DNA of 64,000 nt from Scylla paramamosain. Lineage: Eukaryota; Arthropoda; Malacostraca; Decapoda; Portunidae. Below, piece after piece: positions 58,727-64,000 of this stretch (position 1 is its first letter; every line of letters starts with the position of its first letter). The notes beneath the pieces are model-generated. The model searched no databases. It was not told the DNA's origin and saw only the letters and a program-made list of their open reading frames with translations. Where the stretch lies: NCBI RefSeq assembly GCF_035594125.1, contig NC_087191.1, positions 5,312,967 to 5,376,966 of the forward strand, written 5' to 3'. A program made the position numbers and the translations under genes.

Positions 58727-60689
58727 CAACAAAGGAAAGTTTTATGAACAAAATAACTTTTTTTCTATTTTGTTTAGATGGAAATAAATGAAAAAAAAAA
58801 AATGGTTTGGAGCCAAGGACAAGACAAAAGTGAAATTTTGTTACATAGTGATAATTAATACACAACTAGAAATAATAGGGCTCCCACTAGGCCCTTCAAC
58901 TCTGACTGCTGTTTTTTCTTTCTCCTCCTCCTACTCCTCCTAGACCAATCTCTGGTTCTACGCCAGGACCTGTGGTCTTCACGGTTTCACTGGTGTGCAA
59001 GCTTTTTCCTGCAGGGTATCTTATTGAGATCTCTTTTTCCAGCAGCCATAGCTGCTCCAACTCTGCCTGTGACTCTGGTCACTCCTCTGTCTCCGTCTTC
59101 TCCTCGGTCCCCCGCCTTCCCGTCTTCTCCGCCAACTTTCACCTCTCCTCCTCTCTTCACTACACGTTCTACTCCATCTATATCTTCTCCACACCGTACA
59201 AGCTTCAGAGTCATCCTGCAAAGACATACCTGCATCCTTCCACCACACAATGCACCCACAAGGGACCGTAATCTCCTGGTGCATCATCACGGCAGGGCCA
59301 GGCAAAATACTTCCTGGCCAAACGCTACTCTCAATCAGGCTACTCTTAACCACTTGCCCGCTCCTGGCTCCATGGAGCCTCTGTACCAAACCCATAAAAT
59401 TGACAAAATAAAACTGCCACTTCCCCGGCAAAACTAAGAGGGGCTATCTGGCTGCTCTTAACAAAACAAAATACTCCTTCCCGAGTGACACAACCAAGTC
59501 TGTTTTCTTACTGTCAGGTACAACACTATTATTACTCTGCACTTCTCCCGCCGGCCTCTTGATGGCACAGGTATCATCGCCACAGCGAGCTGACTGTTGC
59601 TCCTTTCCAGGACGCAGTACACCCATCCAGCACACGGAGTCAAACACACACACACACACACGTGGCGGTCACAAAACAACAAGCCCTGGCTCCAACAAGA
59701 ATCTGGCCAACGTGTCACTGGGCCGGCCCCACTCGTCCCAGCAACTCCTCCCATGTGCAAGCCTCTCTCACCTTGTCGCTTCGAGTAAGCCAACATCCAT
59801 CATTGCATACTACACATCTCGGGCACAGCACCTAGCAATTAACAACAACAACAACCACTCGGTCACAGGCATCCCCCAACAACACTGAAAGTGCCTCGTG
59901 AGCGGCAAGCAACAATGTACCACAGGCAGCCTTACTCAGTCCTGCCTCCCTACGCGTCGCCGTAACGCTCACGTCAAATACATGATATCAACTTACCCCG
60001 GAAGGAGGAATCAGGCGAGCAACATCAGAAATCACCCCCATCTTGGGAGAAGCAACATCGGCCATAACACTGAGAGAAGCCTCAGACGTGAGGTCATTAG
60101 GCATACCAGCCTGATATGCGCGGTTACGCCCAACGAACGTGACCACACCCGACCACCAAAACCGCGCCAAACGTTCCCTAGTCATTCTGACTCCAAAACG
60201 GCCAAGCACCAGGCCGCTATGTGCTTCCAGCACCTGTGCCTCCTTAATTGTGGATGGCACATCAAAATGGAGCATGAAACCTGCGTCTTCTCTCCGCCGG
60301 TTATTTACAATAGTGTTGTTCTCAACAAATTCTCCCCTACCCTCAACTTTTTTGCTATCCACTCCTGCCTTGCAAGTAGTGGGTCAACACATACAGACAG
60401 AACCCTCCTTATTTACATTGACAGCTGTTGCAGCAGCTGCCAGCACGGGTGGCTCACCACGTGAGCAAACACTCATCATGTCTGGTCCCAGCAGGGGAGC
60501 AGCCAGCTCCTCGCCTCCGGTGCAACCCGCAGAGGAAGAAACTCCCACCTCCCCAGCAGTCAGGAGTCTTCCCGGCCTTGGCAACGACACCTGACACACC
60601 AGACACAACTACTGACTGGACAAACAACCAAAACCCATCACTTTAGCCTTATCTCAGCAACACACACCAAAAACAAACCACCCTCCAAA
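58727..60689. other. Mostly unassigned; one retrotransposon integrase remnant
   Basis: The left part is AT-rich. From ~58890 to 60640 it is more GC-rich, with open frames on both strands and a short CA run at 59645-59661, but the only recognisable piece is the integrase-like remnant at 60140-60330. Probably a decayed LTR element on the minus strand. Confidence 0.45.
60140..60330 (-). pseudogene. Integrase zinc-domain remnant
   Basis: Minus-strand reading VPSTIKEAQVLEAHSGLVLG then RFGVRMTRERLARFWWSGVV. This has the layout of an integrase N-terminal domain (VP...VL..H....GHxGVxxTxxRLxxxFWWPG), with the second histidine replaced (GRFG for GHFG). Downstream the CxxC and DDE core are not readable. 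Too short to name the superfamily. Confidence 0.55.
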
Positions 60690-61813
60690 CTACCCTCCTA
60701 CGGCTTCTATTCTGTTTGTAACTTCATCTTAAGTTTCCTTTCTAACCGTTCTATTTCTGTTGTTCTTCTCCTAACTCTATTAACAGTGGTGTTCCTCATG
60801 GTTCTGATCTATCACCCAATCTCATCCTATTATTCATCAATAATCTTCTAAACCAAAGTTCTTGTCCTATCCACTCCTACGCAGATGATACCACCCTGCA
60901 CGTTTTCACGTCTTTTCATAGACGTCCAACTCTTCAGGAAGTTAACAGTTCATGCATAATTACTAATCTCTCTAAAATTTCTGATTGGGGTAGAGCAAAT
61001 TTAGTATTCTTCAATGCCTCAGAAAACTCAGTTCCTCGATCTATCAACTCGACACAACCTTGAAGACAACTATCCCCTCTTTTTCAGTGACACTCAACTG
61101 TCCTCCTCTTCTACACTCAACATTTTCGGTGTCTTTTACTTATAAAGTAAACTGGAAACTACATCTCATCTATAGTTAAAACAGCTTTTATGAAGTTAGG
61201 TGTTCTGAGACGTCTCCTCCAGTTTTTCTCACTCTTCCAGCTGCTAACTCTGTACACGAGCCTTATCCGTCCATGTATGGGATATGCGTCACAAGTATTT
61301 GGGAGGTTCCACCCATACCGCTCTTCTAGACAACAGCGGAATCAAAAACTTTTCGTCTCATCATCTCCTCTCCTCTAATCGACTGTCTTCATCCTCTTTC
61401 TCATCCCTGTAATGTTGCATCTCTTGCTATCTTGTACTGCTATTTTTTATGCTAACTGCTCTTCTGATCTTGCTAACTGCATGCCTCCCCTCCTCCCGCG
61501 ACCTCGCTGCACAATACTTTCTTCTTTCAATCACCTCTATTCTGTCCACCTCTCAAATGCAAGATTTAACCAGTATTCTGAATCATTCATCCCTTTTCTG
61601 GTAAACTCTGTAATTCCCTGCCTGCTTCTGTATTTTCACCTTCCTATGATTTTAATTTCTTCAAGAGGGAAGTTTCAAGACAGGTTTCCTTCAGTTTTTT
61701 TACAACCACTTTGGACTTTATTTAGAAACCGGCATCTCAGTCGTTTTTTTTTCGTTTTTTTTTTTTTTATTGCCCTCGGCCGGTGTTCCTCCTACATGAA
61801 AAAAAAAAAAAAA
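60690..61813 (+). mobile_element. LINE-A copy 4, 5' truncated
   Basis: Plus-strand, begins inside the RT (TACCCTCCTACGGCTTCTAT) and reaches the A-tail at 61800-61813. The YADD motif is readable at about 60878-60900 ([14 protein letters not shown]), followed by LGVLRRLLQFF and LIRPCMGYASQV. Motif B reads SGVPHGSDLSP, so it is mutated. Several indels (for example a 30-bp loss near 60955) break the frame. The most diverged LINE-A copy here. Confidence 0.85.
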
Positions 61814-61898
61814 ATCTCGGAAGAACGTTTAGGCTTTGGCTGAGATCCGTTACTCATCATCACACATCACACATCATCATCACACATTACTACATCAC

Positions 61899-62086
<188 letters not shown>

Positions 62087-62582
62087 CTTTTATTGAAATT
62101 CAAGTATTAAGTATGGATTATCTAGCTCATGAAACCATGTAGTGCTACGAATAGTTCGTGTTTGAATATAATAAATAGTCTGGATTTTACAGAAATATCA
62201 CATTTGACATTTGACAACATAGCTTTGCAGTATTGTCAGTGAGGTCGAGTACCCGAGGTGTTTATCGGTTGGGTCTGGTTACTCAGGCTAGAGAGAGGGG
62301 TGGCTGAGCTTTTCGAGGGACACCCCCACGTTGGAAGCAACTCCTAAGTGCTCGCGTGTTCTTCACAGCCGGGAGAAAGAACTTATTTACAACAAGATCA
62401 GTATTTTTAGGAGAGAAGGGCCAATGTAGGTCCTATCATTATATCCTCCAGAGCAATAGGTCAAACAGCCAAAGGCACAATTGAGAATGAAACGACAGTG
62501 CGGCGAATCTGCTCTGCCCCAAATTGAGATTACGAGAAACAATTATCACGAAGAAATAGATATTTTCACAATATCATGCAAC

Positions 62583-62585
<3 letters not shown>

Positions 62586-62664
<79 letters not shown>
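62586..62664. repeat. (GA)n microsatellite
   Basis: About 79 bp of GA. Confidence 0.97.
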
Positions 62665-62667
<3 letters not shown>

Positions 62668-62822
62668 GTACAACGGCTGCCCGTCCTTTCCACCAAGGTG
62701 TTAAACCGATAATTGGTCCTGCAGTGACACGGCAGCTCACGGGGAATTCCCATACTCGGCCAACACCCAAACGTTCTTCCAAGAGTAAAAATACTATACG
62801 TCAACCATGCCGATTCACCTTA

Positions 62823-62824
<2 letters not shown>

Positions 62825-62863
<39 letters not shown>
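62825..62863. repeat. (GT)n microsatellite
   Basis: About 39 bp of GT. Confidence 0.97.
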
Positions 62864-62866
<3 letters not shown>

Positions 62867-63731
62867 CAGTCTTGCTTGTACTCAGAAGCATTTCATAACA
62901 TGTGAATCGTTTATTAGTGACGGCGAGTAAGGGGGTAAGGACAAAGGGAGAGTATAGGGCGCTGGGATCAAGGAGTGGGTATTGGGGTAGGGAGTGAGGG
63001 AGGGAGGATGTAAATGTAAGTGGGGTATGGGGCGATGGGAGGAAGGAGGCAGGAGGTTTAAGGGATATGTAGGTGGAGCGTGTTCCGCCGACTTGCTGTT
63101 GCCACGTGCTGTCCGAAACTTCCCTTCCAGCCTGGTCAGGAACTTCTGTTGTGACTGTATTATGTTTGTAATTGTACATATTTATTATGTTTTAGTAAAG
63201 ACGTGGCAATTTCAAATACTGTTGTTTAAATGGAAGGCGTAAGGTAGTGACAGAGAGCTGGACTCAATAGTGTCATTTCACACCGAGGAAGTGTAACTCA
63301 CTTAAGCTTCCTTGTTTCACACCAGTCTTAGAGCTTTACAACGTGAGAGTGATCTTTTTGGAAAATTTACGATATTTTGACCGAGATGGTGCACGAATTT
63401 GTAGATGTTTGTTGTTACGGCAGCTGCCTTCGATGGAGTATCCACTTTCAGTACACAAGTGGCAATGATGGCCATGGCACAAACGCAGGTTGCTCAGTGA
63501 ATGTGGCGGCGTGTTTGAAATTCAAATGTAAACAATAACAGCTTATCTTAGGGTGAGGACTGTGTTTAACCTCAGTTGCTTAGTGCACATTTCATGTACA
63601 GTGCATCATATGAACTTTACGCCACAAGACATATTGACATGCTTTAAATAACAACGTTTCCAAGACTTAATGTAAGTCAACCTTTTTAAAAGACCAGACG
63701 TAACTAACTTTGAGCTATTTTCTTTTAAATA

Positions 63732-63732
<1 letters not shown>

Positions 63733-63804
<72 letters not shown>
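63733..63804. repeat. (GA)n microsatellite
   Basis: About 72 bp of GA. Confidence 0.97.
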
Positions 63805-63809
<5 letters not shown>

Positions 63810-64000
63810 AACATGTTAAAAAGATAATGTTTCGTTTTCAAGGAAGCAAATTAAGTATAACTATCTTTTCACGTCTAAATTTTTGTTGTGAAGTTTAATG
63901 ACTACATCAGTTTCGTGTGTTGATATTTTAACGAAGAGGTTATTGCACGAATGTAGGAAAGTCAAGGAAATTAGAAACTTTTTGTAGGAAAGCAGCTCAT

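Noticed and set aside
58972..59437. Overlapping plus and minus ORFs, Ser/Pro-rich on plus and Arg/Gly-rich on minus
   Set aside because: Pyrimidine-rich DNA yields such frames on both strands. No family is recognisable; possibly decayed retrotransposon gag, but unsupported.
62994..63242. 82-codon ORF in purine-rich DNA
   Set aside because: No recognisable family; begins in low-complexity GA-rich sequence. Not enough to support a gene.

Overview
This window reads as intergenic, repeat-dense DNA from an arthropod, most likely a decapod crustacean. That guess rests on recall of LINE protein families common in decapods and on the very heavy (AT)n, (GA/CT)n and (AC)n microsatellite load; no species call is possible. 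I see no convincing host gene. Almost everything assignable is a transposable element (TE) or TE debris, often nested, and nearly every coding region is broken by stops, frameshifts or truncation.

Layout. 1-5.8 kb: a LINE-A copy cut by (AT)n, a CR1-like LINE with 3' octamer repeats, and a decayed LINE with RNase H (minus). 7.5-15.2 kb: a minus-strand Ty3/Gypsy element (Gypsy A) lying in an (AT)n tract. 15.4-20.1 kb: pogo/Tigger-type termini enclosing a Penelope-type remnant with a hammerhead-ribozyme motif and LINE-A copy 2, itself split by a 709-bp solo LTR. 21.3-23.1 kb: a compact LTR element with a GC-rich interior and a 4-bp TSD. 24.6-28.1 kb and 48.5-51.9 kb: the two arms of a ~3.4-kb inverted repeat, each holding LTR sequence plus a heat-shock-type promoter. 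Between the arms: a DDE transposase fragment, a nested palindrome, a Penelope-like fragment, two minus-strand LINE-B copies, a plus-strand LINE-B copy split by LINE-A, a larger Penelope-like element and the ORF1 of a fourth LINE-B. 51.5-58.7 kb: a nearly complete plus-strand Ty3/Gypsy element (Gypsy B). 58.7-64 kb: a retrotransposon integrase remnant, LINE-A copy 4, microsatellites and unassigned DNA.

Most notable: (1) two distinct Gypsy-type elements have integrase upstream of reverse transcriptase, a copia-like order known from the Gmr1-like group; (2) three hammerhead-ribozyme motifs fit the core consensus and have self-complementary stem III segments; (3) a promoter with three perfect heat-shock-element trimers, a TATA box and an initiator at canonical spacing is duplicated in both inverted arms; (4) LTR comparison shows that an (AT)n tract of about 110 bp is present in only one LTR of Gypsy B.

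All boundaries and alignments were made by eye. Ends marked approximate may move by tens of bases.
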